NCBI GenBank assembly: GCA_903866255.1
Contig: CAIPMW010000082.1
Span: forward strand, 1 to 64,000
Source: an uncultured Chlorobiaceae bacterium
GTDB taxonomy: Bacteria; Bacteroidota; Chlorobiia; Chlorobiales; Chlorobiaceae
Length of the DNA: 64,000 nt
Direction of reading: 5' to 3'
Notes under the pieces: generated by a model
What the model saw: the letters and a program-made list of their open reading frames with translations, nothing else
The model's database searches: none
Told to the model about the DNA's origin: nothing
Program-made: the position numbers and the translations under genes
Part shown: positions 28,975 through 37,910 of the stretch, one piece after another
Layout: each line of letters opens with the position of its first letter
How positions within the stretch are numbered: the stretch's first letter is position 1

Positions 28975-29958
28975 TTATTTATGGCACTCAAAATGTGGAG
29001 TTTCGGAAGAGAGATAGTGCCGCACATACTCCTGTATTCCATCTTCAATTGATGTGAACTGTTTGGTGTATCCCGCCATGCGAAGCTTTGTAATATCGGC
29101 ACAAGTGTAATACTGGTACTTGTCACGAAGAGTTTCCGGCATGGGTATGTAGTTGATGACCGGCTTTTGACCAAGAGCCGAGAATGTTGCATTTGCCAAA
29201 TCCTTGAAGCTCCTCGGAGTTCCGCTGCCGACATTGAAAAGCCCGGCAACGGGGTTTTCAACCAACCATGCCATGATTCGGGTACAATCGCTGATGTAGA
29301 CAAAATCTCTTAACTGCTCTCCATCCTCATAGTCGGGCCTATGCGACTTAAAAAGTTTGACAAACCCCATTTCGCGTATCTGGTGATAAGCCTTGAACAC
29401 AACGCTGCTCATATCCTGCTTGTGATACTCATTAGGTCCGTAAACATTGAAAAATTTCAGCCCCGCAGCATGGTTGAGCACTTTATTTCTGAGCGCCCAC
29501 TGATCAAAAAGATGTTTCGAATAGCCGTACATGTTAAGTGGACGAAGCGTGCCAAGCCCATTAATATCGTCACTATAACCATTTGATCCATCTCCATAGG
29601 TAGCAGCGCTTGAGGCATAGATCAGCCTTACATTCCGAGCCATGCAAAAGGAGGCAATTTTCTTGGAATAGCCAAAGTTGTTGGCCAGGAGATGATCAGC
29701 ATCTGTTTCCGTCGTTGAACTGTTTGCCCCCATGTGAAAAATGGCCGAAATACCTTTGAAGGCACCTCTATCGAGCATATCAGGAAACAGCTCTATCGGG
29801 ATGATATCAGCAAATTGAAGCGAAGAGAGGTTACGCCATTTTTCAGTGGTTGTTGAGCCCGGATTGTCCACAATGATTACATCATCCTCACCCATGCAGT
29901 TGAGTTCCCAAAGCATGGCACTCCCAATAAATCCAGCTCCACCTGTAATAATAATCAT
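28975..29958 (-). CDS. hldD: ADP-L-glycero-D-manno-heptose 6-epimerase
   Basis: HldD (RfaD) makes ADP-L-glycero-D-manno-heptose for the LPS inner core. The start at 29958 gives 327 residues opening IIITGGAGFIGSAMLWELNC (NAD-binding GxxGxxG). An earlier frame start at 30030 would put a hydrophobic stretch before the Rossmann fold and run into the terminator at 30021-30054, so it is rejected. Other marks are IFHMGANSSTTETDADHLL (catalytic Ser/Thr region), YASSAATYGDGSNGY, LRPLNMYGYSKHLFDQW (Y-x3-K) and GLKFFNVYGPNEYHKQDMSS, specific to HldD. Confidence 0.93.
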   Translation of the reverse strand: MIIITGGAGFIGSAMLWELNCMGEDDVIIVDNPGSTTTEKWRNLSSLQFADIIPIELFPDMLDRGAFKGISAIFHMGANSSTTETDADHLLANNFGYSKKIASFCMARNVRLIYASSAATYGDGSNGYSDDINGLGTLRPLNMYGYSKHLFDQWALRNKVLNHAAGLKFFNVYGPNEYHKQDMSSVVFKAYHQIREMGFVKLFKSHRPDYEDGEQLRDFVYISDCTRIMAWLVENPVAGLFNVGSGTPRSFKDLANATFSALGQKPVINYIPMPETLRDKYQYYTCADITKLRMAGYTKQFTSIEDGIQEYVRHYLSSETPHFECHK

Positions 29959-30020
29959 GAATAAAAAAGCGTTGACTCCATGAGGAAAGAGGGCTAATAT
30001 AAAGAGGCTGGCAGAAAAAC

Positions 30021-30054
30021 AAAAGGCCACATTTATTTAATTCTTGTGGCCTTT
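30021..30054 (-). terminator. Terminator downstream of the sigma-like gene
   Basis: AAAAGGCCAC at 30021-30030 pairs with GTGGCCTTTT at 30045-30054 around a 14-base loop, giving a near-symmetric hairpin with T tracts on both strands. It separates the sigma-like gene from hldD, so hldD has its own promoter or depends on read-through. Confidence 0.8.
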
Positions 30055-30070
30055 TGTTGCCAAAAATTAT

Positions 30071-30499
30071 TCATGCATCTGCAAATGCACTGCTGAGATA
30101 GTAATTCACAAAACATTTTCGTCCCCAAAACAACCAGACTCTTATGGTTTCGAGGGGTTTTCTGAGAACTTCGGCAATCTGTTGCTCGGGAAGTCCCGAA
30201 ATCTCACTCAAGAGAACTGAGAACTTGATATCTGTTGCCCATTGTTTAAGAGATTCCGTCATCCGGCTATTCTCCATGCTACTTTTTTCAGTGAACCAGA
30301 AATCTGCTTCTTGACCAAATTGCTCAACATAGCAATCCCTGAATATTCGCAACAGAGTATTCTCCTCAAAGTTTGGAGATGCATAGAGGTAAGTTTTCTT
30401 GACAAGGTCTTGAGATAACTGCTGATTACCAGTCATCCAACAGGCGAGAGTATAGACATCATCAAGAAGATCGACCGGTGTTTTTTTTACGTTATTCAT
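30071..30499 (-). CDS. Degenerate ECF sigma-70-like protein
   Basis: I read this 142-residue protein as a small sigma-70-family relative. Residues ~9-45 (LLDDVYTLACWMTGNQQLSQ) resemble region 2 of ECF sigma factors, which usually reads Y-x-L-A-x-x-x-x-G-x-x-x-x-A-x-D-L-x-Q-x-T-F. Residues ~93-130 (FSVLLSEISGLPEQQIAEVL) resemble region 4 with its helix-turn-helix, then RKPLETIRVWLFWGRK. The DNA-contacting middle is shortened, and the -10-binding aromatic/basic set looks weak. It could be a true short ECF factor, an anti-sigma-binding decoy or a regulator. No anti-sigma gene is adjacent. The start is ATG at 30499, with GGGGTGC upstream. Confidence 0.55.
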   Translation of the reverse strand: MNNVKKTPVDLLDDVYTLACWMTGNQQLSQDLVKKTYLYASPNFEENTLLRIFRDCYVEQFGQEADFWFTEKSSMENSRMTESLKQWATDIKFSVLLSEISGLPEQQIAEVLRKPLETIRVWLFWGRKCFVNYYLSSAFADA

Positions 30500-30668
30500 G
30501 TTGCACCCCTGATATTGGATTATTTATGTCCTATTTTAAGGTATAAAAAAAATGAGGATTATCCAGATTTTTTTAATGAATTGTTATAAAAAGATGTTTT
30601 TTTAAGAAATCGAAGAGCAGATACTTTGTTGTTGTTTTATTGCCCTAAAATTACAATATAAATACTTT

Positions 30669-31736
30669 ATGAAAAAAGATATTAATAGTCTCCTTAATCC
30701 GGCTTTAAAAAATATTGCAACCTACAGTGTCGAGGGGGGGCAGCAGGCTGAGGTAAAACTCAACCAGAATGAGAGTCCCTTTGATGTGCCAATGTGGCTG
30801 AAGGAGGAGATCGTTGGTGAGTTTATCAAGGAGCCGTGGAACCGCTATCCCGACATTCTGCCTTACCGGGGAATGGAGGCTTATGCCAAATTTCTTGGCA
30901 TTTCTTCTGATTCTGTGATGATGAGCAACGGCTCCAATGAGATGCTTTATACAATTTTTCTTGCTTCTCTTGGTCCGGGCCGAAAAGTCCTGATTCCAGC
31001 CCCCTCATTTTCGCTCTATGCAAAAATAGCCTTGTTGTTGCAATCACAGATTGTTGGTGTACCGATGCTTCCAGGCCTTGATTTTGATACGGAGGCAATT
31101 ATTCGCACGGCGCATGATGAGGCGGTTGACTTTATTGTAATATCTACCCCGAATAACCCCACATCAAAATCTCTCACGTTTGAGGAAGTTCGCCTGATTG
31201 CTGAATCTTCTGATGCTCTTGTGCTGGTTGACGAAGCCTATATTGAATTTTCAAAGCAGCGCTCAATTCTTGAGCTAATCGACACACTGCCCAATGTGAT
31301 CGTTCTTCGTACTATGTCCAAAGCGCTTGCCCTTGCGGGGATCAGGATTGGTTTTGCGATTGCCAACCCCGTGTTGATGGGTGAGCTTGCCAAGCCAAAA
31401 ATACCTTTTTCATCCAGTAGACTTGCGGAGATAACGATCACAAAAGTGTTAGAGAACTACTCCCTGGTTACCTATGCTGTTTCCTGCATTCTCAAAGAAC
31501 GGAAAAGGCTCTCAGCGGCTCTTGAGTCCATTGCTGGTGTAACGCTTTTTGAAAGTGATACCAATTTTTTGATCATCAGGGTAAACAACGCTGAATCAGT
31601 CTTTCAAAGCCTTCGCAGTGCTGGTATTCTGGTTCGTAATGTTTCGGGGTATCATCTCATGGAAAACTGTTTGAGATTCAACGTTGGTCTGGTTGAAGAA
31701 AATCAGCGACTTATTGAAAAGCTCAGTTCTCTTTAA
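30669..31736 (+). CDS. hisC: Histidinol-phosphate aminotransferase
   Basis: HisC converts imidazole acetol phosphate to histidinol phosphate with PLP. The 355 residues have LNQNESPFDVPMWLK, NRYPDILPYRGMEAYAKFLG, MMSNGSNEMLYTIFLASLGP (PLP phosphate), VISTPNNPTSKSLTFEEVRL and VLVDEAYIEFSKQRSILELI. The catalytic Lys is in LRTMSKALALAGIRIGFAIA, and the C-terminal Arg is in NCLRFNVGL. It stands alone and begins in an AT-rich region; hisI is 5.6 kb away on the other strand. Confidence 0.93.
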   Translation: MKKDINSLLNPALKNIATYSVEGGQQAEVKLNQNESPFDVPMWLKEEIVGEFIKEPWNRYPDILPYRGMEAYAKFLGISSDSVMMSNGSNEMLYTIFLASLGPGRKVLIPAPSFSLYAKIALLLQSQIVGVPMLPGLDFDTEAIIRTAHDEAVDFIVISTPNNPTSKSLTFEEVRLIAESSDALVLVDEAYIEFSKQRSILELIDTLPNVIVLRTMSKALALAGIRIGFAIANPVLMGELAKPKIPFSSSRLAEITITKVLENYSLVTYAVSCILKERKRLSAALESIAGVTLFESDTNFLIIRVNNAESVFQSLRSAGILVRNVSGYHLMENCLRFNVGLVEENQRLIEKLSSL

Positions 31737-31923
31737 TACGCAGCAAAGTCAGAGCAATAGTTCAGAAAATTACGTAGCAGGGCTGACATTCACTCAATGT
31801 TGCTGTTTATGAGGTAGTCGTGTTGTTGGAACAGACAGGTATTGTCATGTTGACACGGGTATTTTTTTGGTTTTTCATTTTGTTTTGCTTACTTGAGGGT
31901 TAAAAGTCAAACGGTGTTCTTCC

Positions 31924-32754
31924 ATGCTTCATTACAAGACATACGAATTAGATGATTCGGAGGCTCCCTGGGTTGTGTTTGTACACGGAGCAGGGGGGAG
32001 CTCTTCAATATGGTTTTTGCAAATCAAGGAGTTTATCAAGCATTTCAATGTGCTTCTTGTTGATCTCCGGGGGCATGGCAAGTCAAAGGGTCTCCCTGCT
32101 ACCAAGGGTGTATACCACTATGATTTCGAAGACATTACACGCGACATTCTCGAAGTACTTGACTCTCTCAAGATTCAGCATGCTCATTTTATTGGAATCT
32201 CACTCGGCACTATTCTGATTCGTAATCTCAGCGAACTTGCTCCGGAAAGGGTGAGTTCCATGATTATGGGTGGGGCAATTATCCGACTCAACATTCGCGC
32301 AAAGGTCCTGGTAGCCTTGGGAAACATTTTTAAGAGTGTTGTGCCCTATATGTGGCTTTACACTTTTTTTGCCTGGATTATTATGCCAAGTGAACGTCAC
32401 AAAAAATCGAGGCTGCTTTTTGTCAATGAGGCCAAAAAGGTTGCGCAGAAGGAGTTTATGCGCTGGTTTACCCTTACGTACGAAATTACTCCGTTACTGA
32501 AATATTTCGAGGAGAAGGATACTGCGATCCCGACGCTTTACCTCATGGGTGATGAAGATCACATGTTTCTTCCTGCTGTTCGATACATCGTTACAAAACA
32601 TACCAATTCGTGGTTGGAGGTGATTGAGAATTCAGGGCATGTCTGTAATGTGGATCAACCAAGAGAATTTAATACCCGGGCAATACAGTTTTTAACAAAA
32701 ATCTCCGCCGTTCACTCGCAAAGCAAAGCTGTTCTGCAGTTAGCATCCACCTAA
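31924..32754 (+). CDS. Alpha/beta-hydrolase of unknown substrate
   Basis: The 276-residue protein is a soluble alpha/beta-hydrolase. It has the oxyanion-hole turn VVFVHGAGGSSSIWFLQIKE and the LLVDLRGHGKSKG strand-loop. The nucleophile elbow is GISLGT in AHFIGISLGTILIRNLSELA. The acid is probably in LYLMGDEDHMFLP and the catalytic His in VIENSGHVCNVDQPREFN. Family-level similarity cannot separate esterase, lactonase or thioesterase. The last 4 bp overlap the end of the convergent pth gene. Confidence 0.85.
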   Translation: MLHYKTYELDDSEAPWVVFVHGAGGSSSIWFLQIKEFIKHFNVLLVDLRGHGKSKGLPATKGVYHYDFEDITRDILEVLDSLKIQHAHFIGISLGTILIRNLSELAPERVSSMIMGGAIIRLNIRAKVLVALGNIFKSVVPYMWLYTFFAWIIMPSERHKKSRLLFVNEAKKVAQKEFMRWFTLTYEITPLLKYFEEKDTAIPTLYLMGDEDHMFLPAVRYIVTKHTNSWLEVIENSGHVCNVDQPREFNTRAIQFLTKISAVHSQSKAVLQLAST

Positions 32755-33323
32755 ATGATCGGTTTGTTGTAATTGTTCATGGCATGATCGATACCGTTTA
32801 TGGTGAAATCGAGAGCCGCATCACAGCAGACAGGGAGCACCTTGTCGATCACTGTTTTCTCATCCGCACTGAATTTCCCGAGCACAAACGATGAAAAGGA
32901 GTTCAGCGTCTGTTCATCGGGCCTGATACCTATCCGCAGTCTTGGGAACTCATCGCTTCCGAGACATTCGATGATATGCTTCAACCCGTTTTGTCCGCCG
33001 GCTGACCCTTTTGAGCGCAAGCGTATGGTGCCAAGGGGTAAGTTCAGGTCATCACACAGCACAAGAATCTCGCTGCGCACAATTTTATGAAAGTTCATGG
33101 CGGCAACCACTGCATGACCGGAGAGGTTCATGTAGGTCATGGGTTTGATAATGATGACAGGTTCTCTTCGATGCGATATCTTTGCTGCGAGAAATTTCCC
33201 CTTTCCTTTGGTGAATCCTGCGTTATAAGAGCCTGCAATGTGTTCAACAGCAGAGAATCCCACATTGTGCCGAGTGCCGATATGGATCGATTCAGGATTT
33301 CCAAGACCGACAATAAGTTTCAT
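32751..33323 (-). CDS. pth: Peptidyl-tRNA hydrolase
   Basis: Pth releases peptides from prematurely dropped peptidyl-tRNA. The 190 residues include KLIVGLGNPESIHIGTRHNV with the catalytic His in TRHNVGF, IIIKPMTYMNLSGHAVVAAM, ILVLCDDLNLPLGTIRLRSK, GSAGGQNGLKHIIECLGSDE and FPRLRIGIRP. This is the complete family pattern. The gene is monocistronic here, facing the alpha/beta-hydrolase gene. Confidence 0.95.
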   Translation of the reverse strand: MKLIVGLGNPESIHIGTRHNVGFSAVEHIAGSYNAGFTKGKGKFLAAKISHRREPVIIIKPMTYMNLSGHAVVAAMNFHKIVRSEILVLCDDLNLPLGTIRLRSKGSAGGQNGLKHIIECLGSDEFPRLRIGIRPDEQTLNSFSSFVLGKFSADEKTVIDKVLPVCCDAALDFTINGIDHAMNNYNKPII

Positions 33324-33597
33324 CTGCTGTTATGGCTTTTTGGTGAGAGCGCAACTGATAATGGTATGAATATACAGTCTGGCATGGCAAAACCAGAAAG
33401 ATACGCTGATATTATTTTTCAAAAAAAACAAACAACTTATAAGTAAATAGTGGGATAGAGTGTAGAAAGCTATTGAGTATTCATAAAAAAATTGCAAATT
33501 ATCTCCTAAGTTGGTTGAAAGGATTGTTTCTTGTCACAGGCTCTGTTGGCAAGTATTCTTTCTTGATTCTGGAAAAAAACAGTGAAAAAAAAGAACA

Positions 33598-36081
33598 ATG
33601 AAAAAACCGTTCAACGTATCATGGTGGGCCAGAGCAGCATCAGTTCTGGGTGGCCTTGGGGTTTTGTTGCAGGGGCCAAATGCACTGGCCAGCGAGGCTG
33701 ATTTGGTATTGCCGAATTTACATTCGGTAACTTTTGTCGGAGGCATACCCGGCGACACGCTCTTGATGTGGGGTCTTGTTATATGCCTTTTCGGTATGGT
33801 TTTTGGTATAGTGCAGTACATGGGTATACGAAAACTACCTGTTCACAACGCCATGCTTGAGATCAGCGAGCTGATCTACGCAACCTGCAAGACCTACCTG
33901 ATAACGCAGGGTAAATTCATTCTTGTTCTCTGGGTGCTTATTGGTTCCATTATTCTTGCCTATTTTGGAGGACTTCGCCACCTCGATAACATCAAGGTTG
34001 CCTCAATTCTTGCTGCCAGTCTTTTCGGTATTCTCGGCAGTTATTCTGTTGCCTGGTTCGGCATGAGGATCAACACCTTCGCCAACTCCCGAACGGCATT
34101 CGCCAGCCTTGGTGGCAAGCCTTTTCCTACCTATGCCATACCACTGAGGGCAGGGATGAGTATTGGCATGCTGCTTATCAGTGTCGAGCTTTTTGTCATG
34201 CTCTGCATTCTTCTCTTTGTGCCAGCGGACTTCGCCGGGCCATGTTTTATCGGGTTTGCCATAGGCGAGTCGCTCGGCGCTTCGGTGCTCCGTATTGCAG
34301 GCGGTATTTTTACCAAAATTGCTGACATTGGTTCCGATCTTATGAAGATTGTCTTTAAGATCAAGGAAGATGATGCCCGTAACCCTGGAGTTATTGCAGA
34401 CTGCGCTGGTGACAATGCTGGCGACTCTGTGGGGCCGACGGCTGACGGGTTTGAAACCTACGGTGTTACCGGCGTTGCCCTTATCTCCTTTATCTTGATT
34501 GCCATCAAGGATCCTGTGGTACAGATCAAGCTGCTTGTCTGGCTCTTTGTCCTGCAACTTTTGATGATTTGTGCAAGTTCTATCTCCTACTGGCTGAACG
34601 CGGCCTGGTCAAAAATGCGGTATGCCAATGCTGATGAGATGAACTTTGAACAGCCACTGCTCACCTTGGTGTGGCTTACCTCAATTCTTACCATCGTGCT
34701 TACCTACATTGTATCCTGGTACATGATCGGTACACTTGGCGATGGTACCATGTGGTGGAAACTTGCTTCGATCAATGCCCTTGGAACACTTGCGGGCGCT
34801 CTTATTCCTGAACTGGTGAACCACTTTACTTCAACAAAGTGTGCTCACGTCCGAAATGTCGTACAGTGCTCCAAAGAGGGTGGCGCAGCCCTGAACATTC
34901 TTGCTGGTCTGGTTGCCGGAAATTTCAGCGCCTATTGGTTGGGACTTGCCATTGTTTCATTGATGGCGGGAGCTTATGGTATCAGTACTCTTGGACTGAG
35001 CATGTTGGGTATGACTCCTGAAATGCTGGCCATGCAGGGTATCGCGACGATCGGGGTTGACAAGGTGGTCATGCTTGCTCCTTCGGTCTTTGCCTTTGGT
35101 CTTGTTGCTTTCGGCTTTCTGAGTATGGGCCCGGTGACTATAGCTGTTGACTCTTACGGCCCGGTTACCGATAACGCGCAATCAGTCTATGAGCTTTCAC
35201 TCATTGAAACGCTGCCAAACATCAAAAACGAGATTCAGAAGGAATTCGGCTTTCAGCCAGATTTTGACCATGCCAAAGATTATCTTGAAGCCAATGATGG
35301 AGCTGGTAACACCTTCAAGGCAACCTCCAAACCGGTGCTTATCGGTACGGCTGTTGTTGGTTCCACAACGATGATCTTCTCGATTATCATGATTCTGACG
35401 AACGGACTTGCCGATGCGGGAGCAATTGCAAAATTATCGATTCTTTCACCTCCGTTCCTGCTTGGTTTGATGATGGGCGGTGCCGTAATTTATTGGTTTA
35501 CCGGCGCATCAATGAACGCGGTGACTACCGGCGCTTACTATGCGGTTGAGTTTATCAAGAACAACATCAAGCTTGATAGTGGGGCAGAAAGAGCTTCGGC
35601 CGAGGACAGCAAAAAGGTTGTTGAGATCTGTACGAAGTTTGCGCAGAAGGGTATGGTTAATCTTTTCCTCACCATTTTCTTTACAACCCTTGCTTTTGCC
35701 TGTCTTGATTCATTCTTCTTTATTGGCTACCTCATCTCCATTGCGCTGTTCGGATTGTACCAGGCCATCTTTATGGCCAACACTGGTGGTGCCTGGGACA
35801 ATGCAAAGAAGATTGTTGAAACCGAACTCCATGCCAAGGGTACTTTGCTTCATGACGCATCCATTGTTGGCGATACCGTTGGTGACCCGTTCAAGGATAC
35901 CTCTTCGGTGGCACTGAACCCGATTATCAAGTTTACCACACTCTTTGGCCTGCTTGCCATTGAACTTGCCATTGAACTTGCTCCGCAGTTGGCACTGACG
36001 CTGGCCGCTGTTTTCTTTGCACTCTCACTGGTCTTTATACATCGCTCTTTCTTCTCCATGAGGATAAAAGTGGATAAATAG
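33598..36081 (+). CDS. hppA: Membrane-bound proton-translocating pyrophosphatase, K+-independent type
   Basis: HppA couples hydrolysis of pyrophosphate to ion pumping. It has 827 residues and about sixteen hydrophobic spans after an N-terminal leader (MKKPFNVSWWARAASVLGGL, ending near ALASEAD). Active-site acidic motifs are visible: KEDDARNPGVIADCAGDNAG, then DSVGPTADGFETYGVTG, and later DNAQSVYELS and DTVGDPFKDTSSVALNPIIK. The sequence GNTFKATSK has Lys where K+-dependent enzymes have Ala, which in this family marks the K+-independent proton pumps. The first motif is diverged from the usual ADNVGDNVGD. Its neighbours are unrelated and a terminator follows at 36118. Confidence 0.93.
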   Translation: MKKPFNVSWWARAASVLGGLGVLLQGPNALASEADLVLPNLHSVTFVGGIPGDTLLMWGLVICLFGMVFGIVQYMGIRKLPVHNAMLEISELIYATCKTYLITQGKFILVLWVLIGSIILAYFGGLRHLDNIKVASILAASLFGILGSYSVAWFGMRINTFANSRTAFASLGGKPFPTYAIPLRAGMSIGMLLISVELFVMLCILLFVPADFAGPCFIGFAIGESLGASVLRIAGGIFTKIADIGSDLMKIVFKIKEDDARNPGVIADCAGDNAGDSVGPTADGFETYGVTGVALISFILIAIKDPVVQIKLLVWLFVLQLLMICASSISYWLNAAWSKMRYANADEMNFEQPLLTLVWLTSILTIVLTYIVSWYMIGTLGDGTMWWKLASINALGTLAGALIPELVNHFTSTKCAHVRNVVQCSKEGGAALNILAGLVAGNFSAYWLGLAIVSLMAGAYGISTLGLSMLGMTPEMLAMQGIATIGVDKVVMLAPSVFAFGLVAFGFLSMGPVTIAVDSYGPVTDNAQSVYELSLIETLPNIKNEIQKEFGFQPDFDHAKDYLEANDGAGNTFKATSKPVLIGTAVVGSTTMIFSIIMILTNGLADAGAIAKLSILSPPFLLGLMMGGAVIYWFTGASMNAVTTGAYYAVEFIKNNIKLDSGAERASAEDSKKVVEICTKFAQKGMVNLFLTIFFTTLAFACLDSFFFIGYLISIALFGLYQAIFMANTGGAWDNAKKIVETELHAKGTLLHDASIVGDTVGDPFKDTSSVALNPIIKFTTLFGLLAIELAIELAPQLALTLAAVFFALSLVFIHRSFFSMRIKVDK

Positions 36082-36117
36082 TGAAGCCGGTTGATAACGA
36101 GTGTATGTTTTCTACAA

Positions 36118-36147
36118 GGGAGTCGCGTCAATGCGGCTCCTTTTTTT
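36118..36147 (+). terminator. Terminator of hppA
   Basis: GGAGTCGC-GTCAAT-GCGGCTCC (one G-U pair) is followed by seven T residues, 36 bp after the hppA stop. Confidence 0.85.
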
Positions 36148-36225
36148 GTGCATACCAATGCATCCAAAAAGAGATCACCCCTATCAATCCCCACTGTTGA
36201 GTAGAGTTGATAAAATTTGGTGGGC

Positions 36226-37611
36226 CTAAAGCTGTTTTTTCGCCTCACCAATCTGGTGTGCCACTGACTCGAATGAGCAACTACCGTGTGTTTTTTTTGA
36301 GTTCACACTGGCATCTGCTTTGAGGCAATCATAAATATCGGTATCAATCGCCTCCGAAAACTCCCTGAACTTTTCTACAGGAATATGTGGCAGAGTGGTC
36401 TCCGAAGCGATACTCCAGGTGACTATTTTTCCGGTAATGCGGTGCGCATCACGGAATGGAATCTGCTTGCGGACAAGATATTCGGCTATCTCTGTGGCGA
36501 GGCTGAGATCCTCTGCCGTCAGTTTGGCCAGCCGCTCCTCCTTCAGCTTGGTATGCTCAAGCAGTTTTGCAAAGATGGTGACGCTGCCGATGGTTGTCTC
36601 TGCGCTGTCAAACAGCGGCTGTTTGTCCTCCTGCATGTCTCGGTTATAGGAGAGCGGAAGCCCCTTCATGATGGTGAGCATGGCCATCAGGTTGCCGTAC
36701 ACCCTGCCGGTTTTTCCCCTCACCAGCTCGGCAATATCGGCATTTTTCTTTTGCGGCATAAGTGAAGAGCCTGTGGCAAAAGCATCGCTAATCTCAAGAT
36801 AGCCAAATTCGTAGGAGCTCCAGAGAATCAGATCCTCGGCAAAACGCGAGAGGTGCATCATAATGACCGAACAGGCCGAGATAAACTCAATAACGATATC
36901 ACGATCGCTGACGGCATCAATGCTGTTGGCAAACATATCGTCAAAACCGAGGAGCACCGCCGAACGTTCGGGGTTAAGGGGGAGTGTACTGCCCGCAAAG
37001 GCGGCGGCGCCAAGAGGAGAGATGTTCACCCGTTTCATGAGGTCGTGCAGGCGCTGACGGTCGCGGCTGAACATATTGAAATAGGCCATATAGTAGTGGC
37101 CTGCAGATATGGGCTGCGCCCGCTGCAGGTGGGTATAACCAAAAATGATGGTTTTCTGGTAGTTTTCCGCTTTGTCAACAAGCACTTTCAACATCACCCC
37201 GAGCGTCTCCTGAAGTTCGGTAATCTGGCGACGCAAATAGAGTCGGGTATCCGTGGCAACCTGGTCATTACGGCTTCTGCCGGAGTGCAGTTTGCCCGCA
37301 GTTGCGCCAATTTTTTCCTTCAGCCGATTCTCAATAACCGTGTGAATATCCTCATCCTCCCAGTGGGGGAGCAGTGCGCCGCTCGACAACTCCAACTCAA
37401 TCTCCCTGAGCCCGGCAATAATCTCTTCAGCCTCCGCAACACTGACAACACCCACTTCGGCAAGCATGGTGACATGGGCAATCGATCCCTGAATATCTTC
37501 ACGATAGAGCTTCTTGTCGACATGAACCGATGATGAAAAGAGAAGCGCATCGCGATCAAAAGGCAGTGAAAATCGGCTCTGCCAGAGTAACTCCTTTGTA
37601 TTGGTGCTCAT
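36226..37611 (-). CDS. argH: Argininosuccinate lyase
   Basis: ArgH splits argininosuccinate into arginine and fumarate. The 461 residues show the fumarase/ASL superfamily regions. These are [20 protein letters not shown] (region 1), [20 protein letters not shown] (region 2, catalytic His) and the mobile catalytic-Ser loop [20 protein letters not shown] (region 3). It is isolated from other arg genes. A ~300-bp spacer without a recognisable gene follows before the DUF4062-NACHT pseudogene. Confidence 0.95.
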   Translation of the reverse strand: MSTNTKELLWQSRFSLPFDRDALLFSSSVHVDKKLYREDIQGSIAHVTMLAEVGVVSVAEAEEIIAGLREIELELSSGALLPHWEDEDIHTVIENRLKEKIGATAGKLHSGRSRNDQVATDTRLYLRRQITELQETLGVMLKVLVDKAENYQKTIIFGYTHLQRAQPISAGHYYMAYFNMFSRDRQRLHDLMKRVNISPLGAAAFAGSTLPLNPERSAVLLGFDDMFANSIDAVSDRDIVIEFISACSVIMMHLSRFAEDLILWSSYEFGYLEISDAFATGSSLMPQKKNADIAELVRGKTGRVYGNLMAMLTIMKGLPLSYNRDMQEDKQPLFDSAETTIGSVTIFAKLLEHTKLKEERLAKLTAEDLSLATEIAEYLVRKQIPFRDAHRITGKIVTWSIASETTLPHIPVEKFREFSEAIDTDIYDCLKADASVNSKKTHGSCSFESVAHQIGEAKKQL

Positions 37612-37910
37612 AAAAATATCAGATGTGGTGAGAGAGAATCTGCCCCCAAAATAGTAATTTTCGGTTTATTGCCTTGGCTTGATGCGATCGCCACAACAAT
37701 GAATGCCTGTGAATGGTGACAGAACTCCTCTTGCAGAGATTCCTGCTCTTGTTCTCCATGGAATTGATTGCAACAATACTGGTAAGCAATATCTTGTACC
37801 GTTCTTTTTTGCTCTATCACCACTTTGACCGCGAAGGCAGTTTACACTATATTATAAGCACATTTTATTGTGGTTAATGCACACAATTTCAACTTCAACC
37901 GACAAGCGCC
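37612..37910. other. Intergenic spacer, nothing recognisable
   Basis: This 299-bp region separates argH from the decayed DUF4062-NACHT gene. Neither strand has an open frame with family resemblance. It presumably contains the argH promoter and the former promoter of the NACHT gene. Confidence 0.5.

Noticed and set aside
28876-28975. A minus-strand open stretch reading FDRREIAREISNAFEIDELH with a stop at about 28876
   Set aside because: It looks protein-like but has no start codon after an upstream stop and no family I know. It may be the end of a lost gene; too little to annotate.
29999-30030. Start of hldD at 30030 giving 351 residues
   Set aside because: It would put a terminator stem inside the coding region and a hydrophobic segment before the Rossmann fold; the ATG at 29958 fits the family.
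36853-37533. 226-residue plus-strand frame inside argH
   Set aside because: It lies antisense to well-conserved ArgH motifs and has no recognisable family.
37608-37823. 71-residue minus-strand frame upstream of argH
   Set aside because: No family resemblance, no ribosome site, and it overlaps the argH promoter region.
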